A stretch of 64,000 nucleotides of DNA from Stratiolaelaps scimitus (taxonomy: Eukaryota > Arthropoda > Arachnida > Mesostigmata > Laelapidae), in contig JABWDB010000001.1 in the NCBI GenBank assembly GCA_019614645.1, positions 29,133,501-29,197,500 of the forward strand, written 5' to 3'. A model generated the notes under the pieces. It ran no database searches and was not told the DNA's origin. It was given only the letters and a program-made list of their open reading frames with translations. A program made the translations under genes and the position numbers. Positions 49,480 through 61,800 of the stretch are shown here, in pieces; position 1 is the first letter of the stretch, and every line of letters begins with the position of its first letter.

Positions 49480-50800
49480 GTGTTTCTCCAGTAGCGGACG
49501 ATGAGGCCACAGGTCTAATGATACCCATTCATTAATGAGGCGTATTTTCCGTTGTTCGTGTTTGGCTATATTGGCTGCGTGGCCAGCAGTTGATCCGCGA
49601 CTGACAGAATACTGTGGGAAAGTGTCAGAACGAGATTTTACCTCTGGAAAAGGAGATCTCTAACGAGACGCCACTAGGACACTTTTCGTCAGGGCGGCAA
49701 ATGCCTGCTAATTCACGAATGCAAAGATCAGATATGGAACGAAGTTCCATAAAGAGTGTGTCGTTTACTAAAGTGTGTGTCGGGCCACGACCCGCACTTT
49801 TTGTACAAGATAGTCCAGGACCACCAAGAAAACCAACCGGTTCTCCACAGCAACAGCAATGTGGAGAAACTAGATTACTTACCAAACTTAAATCTACGGT
49901 AGGATGGACACCTTGATCATCAAGTCTAGTTCCCATATGAGAAGAGGGAGCAGCGTTAGGCCATGCGCTCGCCCACGGCCTGGTGAGGGCCTTCAACCTG
50001 GCTCGTTCCACATCGCTCGAAGCCTGATCCAGGACAGACTGTTGAATAGATCCAAAGCTGCATGAATTGCGTTGAATCCCCAGATGTTCTAACGGTATCT
50101 TGTTAAGCAGATTAAGTTCCACACTAAGTTCATCTCTAGTTGACAGAGAGTGCTCCCAAGTATCTTCAAGTACTGGTTTCTCGACCAGATCAGATCGGTC
50201 GATCCCTGTGGGATGGTGGTGCATTCATGTGCGCCTTGCAACACTGGTGGAGACACGTAGGTGAATGGGTTCGATGCCCACCGTTGCACATTTGCATTTA
50301 GGGGTCCCTCTTACGAAACAATGCAAACGCAATACCGTGGACGTTAAATGTTTCGGGGTGAGAGCCAGCTTGAGAACTTGTAGATCAGAAATGGAAGATA
50401 TTGACGCGATAACACTGAGACAAGCCAAAGAAGCTGCTGCTGTCAAACCACGTCCACCCATCCCCATAGGAAGGAATGGCTGTTTTCACGCTATTCATTT
50501 CATGCTATTAAACCGTCACTTGGCTGCTGTCGGCTCGCACGTTGTATCTGGGATAGGCGCCCAGGAGGACCTTCGACCAGAGTTGATTTTAGACGGCCCA
50601 CATCGATTTAGGTGGCTCAGAGTTCAACCTTCGCGTTCGCCAAGGTTAGCCTATTGGAGACGCAGAAGGCCCTGGATTCAACTGTGGCTAACTGGAGCCT
50701 CGGCCATTCCAAGTAGACATATTAAGCTATACTCGTCGGTTCTTGCTCGCCCTTTAACACGTGTTAAAGGGCGGCTGATAGCGCCGACTTAGTATTAGGC
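49480..50800 (-). mobile_element. Degenerate reverse-transcriptase-bearing retroelement, 3' half
   Basis: The longest minus-strand frame (49625-50224, 199 codons) contains RPWASAWPNAAPSSHMGTRL, PHCCCCGEPVGFLGGPGLSC and a SAGR-PTH..VND segment. I recall this block from a protein found in many invertebrate genomes downstream of a reverse transcriptase. It carries a C.CG..........HGLSC zinc-like motif and a DGKRPDG..WDVT-like segment. After a frame change the similarity continues to about 49480 (AGHAANIAKHEQRK). Upstream, GLTAAASLACLSVIASISSI (about 50390-50460) also fits, beyond a SINE inserted at 50195-50381. Frame changes and stops show it is dead. The exact retroelement class is not certain. 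Confidence 0.65.
50195..50381 (+). mobile_element. tRNA-derived SINE, copy 2, nested in the retroelement, with 8-bp target-site duplication
   Basis: It is flanked by AGATCAGA at 50187-50194 and 50382-50389. It carries TGGGTTCGATGCCCA (T-arm and box B, about 50266-50280) and CTTGCAACACTGGTGGAG as a D-arm/box A-like stretch. It aligns with the SINE at 22202-22365 over about 130 bases. Removing the insert and one duplication restores a continuous reading of the host retroelement across the junction, which supports the boundaries. Confidence 0.75.
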
Positions 50801-53800
50801 GGTCCCGAACAGCTGATATTCATCATCCGTAAGATATTCAGGGTTGCAGGTGCAATCACTGGTTTGGCCAGTTTGCTCCGTCCTTATTCTATGGAGAGAC
50901 AAAACGCTGGGTTACGTCACGCGGAAGTGCACAGATCTTCCAAGAGTCAATCTGGTCATACAAGAATCGGAATGAGCACAGCAGAATAAACGAATGGACA
51001 AAATTAAATCATAGCAACGCCCCACGAAGCTGCCGACCCGTTCGCATAGCAGACGTGCTCTCTACTCTATGCTTGTGTGAGATGCGCATCTTGAAGTCTG
51101 ATTTAGTGGTGAATTGGAGTGTACAAGGGCGTTCGTTTAGCCAGACCGTCGGTTCCTCTCACGAGATCTTTTCTTGCTTAAACACTGTCTTATCCATCAT
51201 CGCATTTCGATCAGCTGGAATACAATACGCTGTCATCAGGAACACATCTTTGACATTTGTTCGCGCCGTCTCACCTGGCAGTTTCCTCCTCGGAATCATC
51301 TGTACACACCGCTTCGAGATGTTGAAATGCACTCTACTTGTTTAGGGAACTTACCCAGGTTACCTTTCGAAATTTAGTTTCGAAAGTACAATACTTTCCT
51401 CGTTGACACGTCGCCCATCGGTGTCATGCATGGTGGCATGTTGCGTTCGTGTGCGCCTCTCTTACCACCGGACGACCCGCTTTTTTCCAGGTCTCCCATC
51501 GATTAGTGCTGATGCTAATCCCTTGGTATACAAATAGAGAAGGCTTGTTGTTCTAAGTTCGTCTTTGGCCCACACTCTGTGATATGCCTTTGCGCACATA
51601 TCTGATACCATAGTACATATCATGCAGTAGTTTTATTACCACGACCACCTTGAACGTGCTGATTGACATGCGCTTCTACAGATGCCACGACAAGGAGGGA
51701 CTCTGTCCCCTGCCATAGGGTGCAGGTACATAGCGGGCTAATCGGCTGAATGTCTCCGATGTGAATAATAATAGCGGTGCTACCATTGCTTGCTATCCAC
51801 CACAGCTGCCAACCAGCGCTGTCTGCTGCTGCAGCTGCGGCTGTCAGCCATAGGAGTCGGGTCGTATGACGACTTTGATGGTTGGCGATATGAACGCACC
51901 AAACTGTTGGGTTATTTCCCTCGTGACTCGCTCTATCTCTCTCTCTTTCTCTATGTGGGCTCACGTCTTCATTCAGCAAGTATCGCCGGGCCGATTTGTT
52001 GAACGTACTTTTCTTGGTCTCCCACTCACTCGATCTCTCTTCGTCGACGTTATCGGATCGAGGAGACAGTTTATAGTAGAGAGGTCGTATACCTGGACAC
52101 GTGTGCGCATTGTACCTTAGTATTAAGGGGTAGTGGTGGTGGTGATGCTGCTGCTGCTGCTACTGCCACTGCTGGTGGTGATGCCGATGGGACAGGCTGT
52201 GACGATATCCGCCGACATCAATCTTTAGCTGCCATCGCTTGTTGGTCAGTTGCAGCATCAGTCCAGGATTTCCGTTAGCATGCAGCTGATGCTGGTAGGG
52301 CAAATAGGCGCGTGAATGGATGAATGAATGAATCAGCGTGTCCTTGTTTAGTAAGCATCGATGAGGCGGCGATATGTACAGCGACATCTTGTAGTGATCT
52401 CTCCAGCCTCACAGATGGTTCGCAGATGGCCCATTTCGTTCGGATACGTATTCGACAGGATCTACATCTAGCTGAGATCACGATCGATTATATGTGTGTG
52501 TGTGTGTGTGGACGAGGAGAGGCAAAAACCATGTTATTAGTTCAACCTACAAACGCAAGGGTTACCCGAGTATCTAACCGAGTGGGTTGACACAGGTGAC
52601 CTTCAAATAGGAGAGCCAAAGACAAAAGTCGTACAGAACGTCAACTCGCTCCTTTAGCTGGATCGCTATCGTCAATCTAGAGCGGCCACGTGTTTGAACT
52701 CGAATGTTACTCGTTTAAATTACCCAGCTCTCTATCTTGCCTTCCACTTATCGGCTGGCTCTCAACGAGCCATCATCATTTCGAAAAAAGGATTTTTCTT
52801 CAGTCAGTAACTGCGTTGGAATGGACCGATGGAAATTCTCTCATTGAGAGAATTTCATTTCTCCACTATTTCTCTAAGTCACACCGCGTTGTGTTCTATT
52901 GTAGTGTGGTATTGTATTCGTCAGCCCTCCTCCTCAATTAATTTTGGTTGACATCATGATCACCTCTTATTAGCACGCGCGCGCACATCCTGTTCATTGT
53001 TTAATTACATATCTCCACCGCAAGCAACATTTGTAGCAGATTGTAGCTAAACCCTCTGGCAGATTATCATAGCAGTCATAGTAGGAGTAGTAATAGCAGT
53101 TGATTACTATCGTGTCGATGCCATCTATACCCTTCCTATCTGTGTCTCGATATCCATGTGTCTATTTATGTCAAGAATCTTGAGGAACACGCCGTTGTCT
53201 GCACGGCCGTCAACGCTGCTCAGTCCAATGCTGTTGCATTGGCCAGCTTGTTTCCACTGGCCTCTGCTGCCGCTGTTGCTAGTGATATGCAGGCGCTTGG
53301 AGATATGCTGACTCACACTCGGAGGCTGCTCAAACTAGTATTTGATTACGAGTAGCGGTTGTGGCCACCAACCCCCCCCCCCCCCCCCGCCCCCATCGCC
53401 CTCTTATTCGAGTGGTGGGGTCGACCATTTTGTCACGTTTTATATTTGGACACACGCGCACGCTCACAGAAGGTCTAGCTAACAAGCAACAACAGCCGCA
53501 GCAACGGTCGCAGCCAATGAGATCATTCGTTTTCGAGTCCAGCGAACAAATGATCATCCTCAACAAGCAAGGGACAGGCGGCGGCGGCAGCAGCGGCGAC
53601 GGCTCTGTGTCGGCTGCGGCTGCTTAGACAACTGCAACGGCACACAAAAATAACGCAAACGGGTAGCAGTGGTAATAAGCCGCCGCAGCCGCTAACTGTG
53701 CGGTGGTGGTGGCGGCGGCGGTGGCGGCGACAGGAACAATTACGACAGCGATGGCGGATAGGTGACGGCTCCCGCAGCGGTCAGCAGACGAATGGAGGAA

Positions 53801-53867
53801 TAGACAGATTGCTAGATATATATATATATGTATGCGTGTGTGCACTTATCATATATATATATATATA
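50801..53867. other. Stretch without a supported gene
   Basis: It contains a (GT)n run near 52494-52509, CTG runs near 52146-52165, a C run at about 53373-53390, GGC-rich runs near 53577-53590 and 53700-53730, and TA runs at 53817-53829. The compositional resemblance to the 31-36 kb island suggests regulatory or leader sequence, but no exon is supported. Confidence 0.4.
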
Positions 53868-54942
53868 TTAGGGGTGGAAATATGTGTTGTCCGTTTTTTT
53901 GGCATGCAAATTAAAACGCTTATACCTCGATTAGTACTCAACGCTTTTTTAACAAAGTAGTCTCCTTCGGCTTCTACACACTTCACCCATCGATTGGGTA
54001 GATCAACAATTCACTTCTCGTAAAAACTTTCTTTCTGGGCCGCAAAAATCGTGTTAATAGCGTTTTCTATCTCCACCTCTGAAGTGAACATTTTGCCAGT
54101 AATGCTGCTTTGCAAATTCAAGAGAAGATGAAAGTCTGACGGCGCGAGGTCAGGAGAATATGGTGGGTGGGATAACACTTCCTAATTTAACCTATTTACT
54201 GTGTCCAAGGTAGTTCGCGCGATGTGTTATCGTGCTAGAGTGTGATTCCGTGCCTTTTGATGAGGCTGGGTTTCTTTTCGGTCAGCGCAGCGTTCACCCG
54301 TTATAACTGTGCTGAGTAGACATCTGCATTTATAGTGTCACCAAGTTTCAAGATCTCACGATGTACGATTCTCTTGGTAGTCCACCAAACACACAGAAGA
54401 CGCATTATTTAGTTAGTTTCTCTCTTTGCTTGTGACGGGCCGAAAGGTAAACGTTTATTGGTTTATTGAAGGAGCTGGGAATAATGAACGATTTCGACTT
54501 TTATTATTATATTGGACCCACTTCTCATCACTGGTAACAACGAGGTTCTCATCTACCTCAACAGGACTGCCTGGCTTAGCCGCGTCTTTCAAATTAAAAT
54601 CTCCAGCTCTAAACTTCTTGAACCACCTTTTTACAGTCTAACAGACACACCGGTCGGTCCAAAAGTTTCACACGACTCGGCAGTCGTATCCACCGCGGAA
54701 TGGCTAAGTTTAAACTTGAACAAAAAAATAGCACGCAAATTTTTACTGGATACCTCCATGGTTTTCATGGTAAAAATATTTTAATAAAATTAAATACAAA
54801 ATATTTTGGCAGACGAATCGAACGATTCCCCTTCCGTGAATTTGAAATAGATCCAGCAACAACAATCATTCATGATCTTCCAATCGGGGCAACCTTTCTC
54901 TCTCTCTAGCCAAAACCGGAGAACACATATTTCCACCCCTAA
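53868..54942 (-). mobile_element. mariner-type DNA transposon, internally deleted and inactive
   Basis: Terminal inverted repeats starting TTAGGGGTGGAAATATGTGT lie at 53868 and, inverted, end at 54942. TA duplications lie on both sides inside a (TA)n microsatellite. Total length is 1075 bp; full mariners are about 1.3 kb. Minus-strand translation shows WFKKFRAGDFNL (N-terminal helix-turn-helix region), then DEKWV around the first catalytic Asp of the DD34D triad, then PYSPDLAPSDFHL near the last, and a C-terminal LPNRWVKCVEAEGDYF block. About 100 residues between the N-terminal region and the first catalytic block are absent, and stops and frame changes occur, so no active transposase is encoded. 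Confidence 0.9.
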
Positions 54943-55833
54943 TATATATATATATATGGCCTTGTTACTTCCTCGTTGTTGTTCATTGCTGTTGGCGATA
55001 ACAGGCCATACGGGTCGTTTCTAAATGTTGAAGGAAGCCGCCAATCATGAGACGACGATGATTATGATACGGATGCCCATGAAGGTGCATGTGAAGCAAT
55101 GGAGCGAATTGAGCCGCACGGAGCTACTGTCCTGCCTGCACGTGCCCTATTTGTGTAGCGGTCCAACGGCAACACAACGGTGCAGAGAGAAAGCGATGTG
55201 CACAGTCGTTGTGATTCGAACCTGAGATTCGGGGGTCGCTCGGCAGACAATTATTACCGCACTTGCATACGTGATGCAGGTGGCATTATTGTTGTTGTTG
55301 TTATTATAGACGACAGACCGATAGCCCACATGTGAGATGGCCAGTGACGTTGAGACATTGATGAATAACCTTTTCGCATGATGATGACGACTATGTTAGA
55401 TAACTATTACAACGTCATCAGCAGCAACAGCAGCAATACTGTACGAAGAGTAGTCATTATTTTCTAAAATTACGAAGCAAACTGTGTTCGCCCCATCAAT
55501 ACAGGCGGCATGAACGTTCTAGTTGGTATATCGTCTCTCTATATGTTTATCTATAATAACTTTCTTTATTTAATCACTCATGCTGAGAGGGTCACAGGCA
55601 GAGAGTAGGTATATATGTATATATATATATATATATCATGGTGGTGTCTAACTCGCGTGAAAATCCCAACGTTAATTTGTACAATACAGCAACAAGTTGT
55701 TGGATGTAGTGAAATCGGCAAAAGCAGATAAGTGAACACCACAGGAGTAATATACCTCCCTACCTCCCTCCTAAGGAATTAATTGATTTCGGATGTTTAA
55801 TGTGCTTTCATTTTCGTTCTTGCTACATTACAG
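54943..55833. other. Flank between the mariner and the first kinase exon
   Basis: It contains TA runs at 54943-54957 and 55613-55636, (GTT)n near 55288-55304, and unique sequence. The acceptor of the first kinase exon (TTGCTACATTACAG) ends at 55833. Confidence 0.5.
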
Positions 55834-58800
55834 CCACGCCTTCCGCGTTCCACCCTGGGTCAGAAAATGGACATCTCTGAACCCGAGCAGCCGGCTCCGC
55901 CGCCACCTCAGACGTTCGACATGGGGTCGGGCCAGGCCGGGGACCCCGTGCAGGTGATCCAGCAACAACAGCGTACCATAGAGGTAACGATCGTTCTGGT
56001 CTTGTTGTACAACTAGTCTTTATCTAGGCCGCTTCCAGTGCATGACTCGTATGGGTATATCCACTTAGCATGTCACATGACAAGCGAGACCTCACATCAG
56101 CATCGATTTTCAGGTAGGCTTCATCGATGAGCCGTCGATGAGCCGTCTTTTCTCTCAGTCGTGTTTTATTTAAAGAAATTCAGCTTCCATAGAGACAATT
56201 CACTCGTGGAGATATTGCGGATCAGTCGGCAATCCACGTAACCCGTTGTGTCGATTATTTCCTGCATTAGATCGTAGCGTTGATGATAAATGAGCAGAGG
56301 CAGCTTAAAATAATAAGCATTCCTAACAATATTACCTATTAACGGCCATGTTTGATTCATATGAGCCAAATGATTCACCCATCGTCTTAGTAATATCTGC
56401 TCCGCGCTGGGTTCAGCGAGTTATTCACATCCGGGATCATTCATAACAGTTGCGACGATAAATGAATTAATATTTACAACCGTTTATTAACATCATTGTC
56501 TACGTACTCGGGCCAACAACCAGCCAACAACGATATGATGCTGTCGAGACGAAGGTTTCGATTACGAGTTGTATGTACTCTAACCCGAACAGCGCTATTT
56601 GACAGGGAAATATGTCAACAATCAACCTGCCACTATAATTTAATGGATGTCCTTTGTTGTGTAGAAGAAGCTAATAGTTACGTCGTCTCTGGTGGAGTTT
56701 AATTTCAAGCACGACTACAATCGTAATTTGCATCAACCCCTCTGGTATTTCCCGACGAGACACTCTTGTTGAAGTTCGCAAGTGCACATATGAGTCAGTT
56801 ATTTTACTCACCTTCCTCAAGAACTTAGACAAACATTACCTGACCTATTCATAGGACATAAGGAAACGATCAGGCCACGCCACCGTGTGGCTTCCATCCG
56901 CGTTATTTCAAGAATTGTTCATCTCCTCTAAATTCAACGAGATCTCAGCGAGACCGAATCAATTGTACTACTTCCTAAACCTGTTTAAACTGTTCTACCC
57001 GACAAATACGAAACGAAATCTAGTTGCTTCATCCTGCTCAGAGTTAGCATGCATAGCCAGATTGTGGCTCATCCATTATTTAGACAGGGCTGCCATGCCT
57101 AGAAGTACTTGTTGTACTTTAGAAATGATTATAAATAGAACAGCATCTGTTGTTTGCATCCGTTTCGAGCAACTCGGGAAGTCAGAAGTGGAAGCGGCCG
57201 GAGGGAAATCCCCACTTCTGAATTAGGCCGGACGAAAGTTACACAACGCAGCGCGAAATAAAAAGGACAAGAGAAAATAATAATTGGGGCATACGCATAC
57301 AAATCAAGTTACGTTAGCGAATCGATGATCTCTTGCTGCACGCGTGTCCTGCACCTCCGACAAGTCGTTCAGTAGGCCAACAACGGTAGCAGTAAGAGGA
57401 TATTGGCGGAGATGTGTCGTCTCCGACGATTTAGGTCAGACATTGGACACGATATGGTGGTGATGTTGCAGGCACTTGTTTTGCAGACACGCCGGCCGTG
57501 CAGCGGGACATGGAGATACATCGAGCGGGAAAAAAAATCACACAGTTGATTTGAGGATTACCGTTGATTACCGCCAAACATCCTCTCACAACATCTCTAC
57601 TCAATTATGCGATTGCTTCGCCAAAAACAGGTCCGAAAATGGCTCTCGCCCTCAATTTCAATCCAACGATCGTTGCTGCTGTGGCGCCTGCTGCTGCTAC
57701 GAATAATGCATGCCATCAGGGTTGAGCAGGTCCTTAGGAGTAGTACTTTTGTTGATCACAAACAAAATAGAGAGTATGATTTTCATTCGGTGCTGCGCCT
57801 GCATCCACTGTTGCTGCAAGTCGTTATGAATCATACTGATGTCAGTCATATATATATATATATATGACGTGATCAATGATATATATATATATATATATAT
57901 ATCATTGATCACGTTACAGCAATCTCTCCCTGCAGCTGATGTTGACGCTGGTTTAGTTGGTCGCTACAGACAGAGGCGCGTCGCCTCAGGAGCTCTGTTG
58001 CTTCTACTGCTGTCCTCATTGTGAGCAGTGTTCCCCGACGCTTCGAGTGCCGTTTAGATCCTTATATCCTACGGGGTGTTATATGTTATCGGATGCGCCA
58101 AACGGTGACCTGTCTCGTCTGGGAGCCGCGCGCGGCAAAGCCAGACAAGAGGTTGTTGTTGTTGCTGCTTCAGCGGCTCGCATTCCCTTCCCCCCTGGTG
58201 ATCAGGTGGACATGTCAGCTGTTGAGTCTCTCTATCAGTAATTCGTTATTAGTCGAGCTATTAACCTCGGCGTTTTCGGCAAAATAGTGCTTCTCGAAGT
58301 GGTGCACCTCTGATTGCTTGTTTGTGTGAGTGAGTGAGGGTATGTTGTGTGCTATAGGTGGTGTTAGTTGCTCTGTGTGGTCTTGTGCCGTTGGCGACAG
58401 AACAGGCACAAGCTGGCCGATATTAGCAGCTCGACCTAAGGCACTGGATTTCAACCATAACAAGCAGATGCCACGACGGATATTCGACATCGAGTCTGGT
58501 CAGTGCGGGGCGCTAGCCCAACCGAACTATCCTTTCGCTCGAGCAGAGATTCGCTGAGATAGCGAACGCTGATGATCAATGGCCGCTATTTGTACGGAGA
58601 GTTCCCTTGTGGTTATATGAATGACACAGCGAAGTATATGAACGAGTTTCTGTAGTCGACTCGAAACGCTCTCAACTTGCCGTTGCAAAACTTTAGCAGC
58701 TTTGAAGTCTTTCATATCTTGACGCAGGGCCCTTCCAAGGATGCTGAGAGCGTATCTGTCTTTGGTAATGGTAACATGATGTGAACTCACGATCGAATTG

Positions 58801-61800
58801 TTGGTCCTGGCTCTACCTTCGAGATATACGCTACTCTGTTAGTAAGCGATTCATATGATAAATCTGCAGCGAACTTTTCAGCCGGCACAGGCTAGCAAGG
58901 TTAGACGCACATGTGAACTGGTTTTATTAGTCGTCAAACGCGGGGCAACGAAGAATGCCCCGTAATGTATACTTTTGTGTGAATACTTTTTCTTGTGTAT
59001 CTGTGTATATATTATATATTTGTGTGTGTGTTAGGTCTCAAATGTCTGTGAATTCCCCCCTTGTTCATTACTGAATGCCGCCTATAACCCCGAGAGAGAG
59101 AGAGAAAATGCAGGGGATTGTTGCTGAAATATTCCTCCTGTCTGTGCTTGACATCCACCATTGATGTATCATTATCCGACGACGTATTGATTCTGTTCGC
59201 TCTACATTGGTCTTGCAGGAACTTCAGCGGCTGCTCTCCGCGCGTGACCAGCAGATTCAACAGCTGCGATCACAACTGGACAAGTACCAGAGTGTGCTCA
59301 TGCCACCGAGGTAATCAGATCAATTAACAACATCTTTACATCAACACCTGCAAAAGAGCACATTTGGCGCTGCGGTCCCACGTATGCTTCTAGCTGAAAC
59401 GATAATTGAGTTGCCATTTCACCCAGGGGGGGCACGTTATTTTTATTATATGGCAGCAACTCTTCGAGCTTCTATTCTAGCATTGTCTTTATTATGCCTT
59501 CATATTATTTATTTATTTATTTAACTGAAAGAGGTACACTGTTGGCTGGGACCTATGCTGGTACCATGTGTAAAGGCATGTACCAGCCTTTTGTCCTTGA
59601 ATGATACCACAAGGTTCATTGGGTCTATGCTATAGACATATATTTAGACATGTACACAACTCTAGGGTAGGTATTTTGTTCCTTTGCTGGTCGCTGTTAT
59701 GCAAATGGCTTCGATGTCATAAGGGGTTATATGAGTTTGTCTAAAGTAAGACATGCTAAGGCCATCAAATAGTTCAGGTTTCCGTTGCTAGTCGTATATT
59801 GCTCGTAGCGTTTGATAGACCCTCAGCTCAGGTCAAGACAAACAACTTGTCGGTCTATAGAAATATAGAGATGTTTGCTTGCTGTATGCAGGATCAGATG
59901 CAGTGATATACCCATTTCCCCACTGTATCTTAATGTACGCCGGTACAGTCAACAACGGGAGCGGTCGACAGCCTGCAGAAAAAGGGGTTGTCAACCGCGA
60001 CCGGAGGGTGAAACACCCCGAGCGAAACACAATGGGCGTGAAACACCAGGTGTTCGATATTGCCTTCATCTGTTCACTGGATGTTGAGTTCGAGCTCGGT
60101 GACGAATGTTCGTATAGCTACTGTGAATGATCGATCTAAGTGAATCTAAATGAAATTTGACAGGTACTCCCGTCGAGAAAGGAAACGACAGCCGGGCATC
60201 TCCGCGGAGCCGCAAAGTGTCATCTCCGTAGCTGATATCAACGTCACATTTCAAGCCTATCCCAAGGACAAGGCGTAAGTATTCCCTCAGTCACGTTGGT
60301 CGTTTACTAGAAATTAGTGAATGGGAAAAAATTGCAATGAAAAATGTGGCCTGGTCGATCCGGGCGGATATGAGCTTTCATCATTGAAAACAATGTCGAA
60401 ATCTAGAAAAACATATATGAGAGATGGCGTCACCATGTGGAACTGGCTGAAATGAGCTATCCGAATTTCGAACTCATGTGGTTCGCTAATAAATGCTTTT
60501 CTTTCAGTGCACGTGACTTGATCCAGAATGCGATCTTAGATAATGATTTCATGAAAAATCTAGAGACCACACAAATCGAACAGATAACGGACTGCATGTC
60601 ACCGTGCGCCCATCCAAAAGGTATACACATTACCATAGGTAGATGCTCTAAAGGTATTGCCGCACAGCCTCATGGCTTATTGGCTGGTGTGCTACTGATT
60701 CTCTGGAAACGCCATCCTGGCACTGATCTTTCGCATAAATCTGTTCTGGACTCTGTCCAGGGCGGCGGTATGCTTCTCTAGAGGGAACGCCATTTCTCAG
60801 AGCAGCACAGGAATTGGGGAACAATAAGGCTATGATAAAATTTCACATAGAAATAAAATATGTTTAATGGTGCAGAGGAGGGCCGTATTTCATATCGAAT
60901 TCGCCACCTTCATAACTTCAGAAATGTGCGAGTCAAGAGTTTACTGGCAAGTGCATACGAGTTCTTGTGGGTCTCCTGAAGGCGAACATGCCGTTTTTCC
61001 CTTGGGGTGTTGTTACTTGTATCATGGTTAGGAACTAGTTTCGTAATACTTCAAGGCCATATGTGTCCTGCGGGATTCGAACCGGATACCTTAGGTTTCC
61101 AAGTTCTCGACAGTACCCCCATGCTCGGGGCAGTCGCCCACTGATCTCATTCTTCCTAAATTTGCACCCTGAATTGTCTGCCTGTAAGTCTGTCGTGCAA
61201 TCAGGAACTTGTTTGTTTGTTGTTTATTAATATCAAAAAAATTACGACATTTTGAAATTTGAAATTTCGTTTGAAATTTTTCATGGATGCGAAACTGTGA
61301 ACGCCTTAGAAATATCACAGCATATTAGCCAAGGTCCCCAGTTCCGCACCATACCCACAACCAGTGAGGAGGTAGATTTGTCCTTGGTAAGGCCCTGAAC
61401 AGATCCTACAGAGGGAGATTGTGCTCATAACTACTGTTTTTAGTGGTACTGATTTTCCGTATTCAGGTGTATAATGATGGGGAAAATATGGTGTAAAAAT
61501 TACTGCACATAACGCTCATACGTATCATTCTCACTGTACCGTAACATGAAAGAAAACCAGGACGTTCAGGGTACCAGTAACGAATGAGTGATATATTGAT
61601 GAAGCTGTCTGGGGTTCATTTTCTCCTCCCGTTTGACATTACCGGTAATGACAACTTAGCTTACAAAATTAGAAAAATTTAAGACAAATCTGAATTTATG
61701 TATGTACCCTTCTGCCAACAACTGACCCCTGCTCGTAAACTCATTACTTTCTGAGAACTATGAAAAACGAACTCAATCGTTTGACTTTTAACTTTAAAAG

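Noticed and set aside
56885..57226. 113-codon open frame in the kinase intron
   Set aside because: No domain, no splice sites in phase, and it lies wholly within an intron.
60508..60781. Open frame continuing past the kinase exon to 60781
   Set aside because: A GTATAC donor at 60621 and an exact match to the PKG family across the 60620-62963 junction show that the extension is intron read-through.
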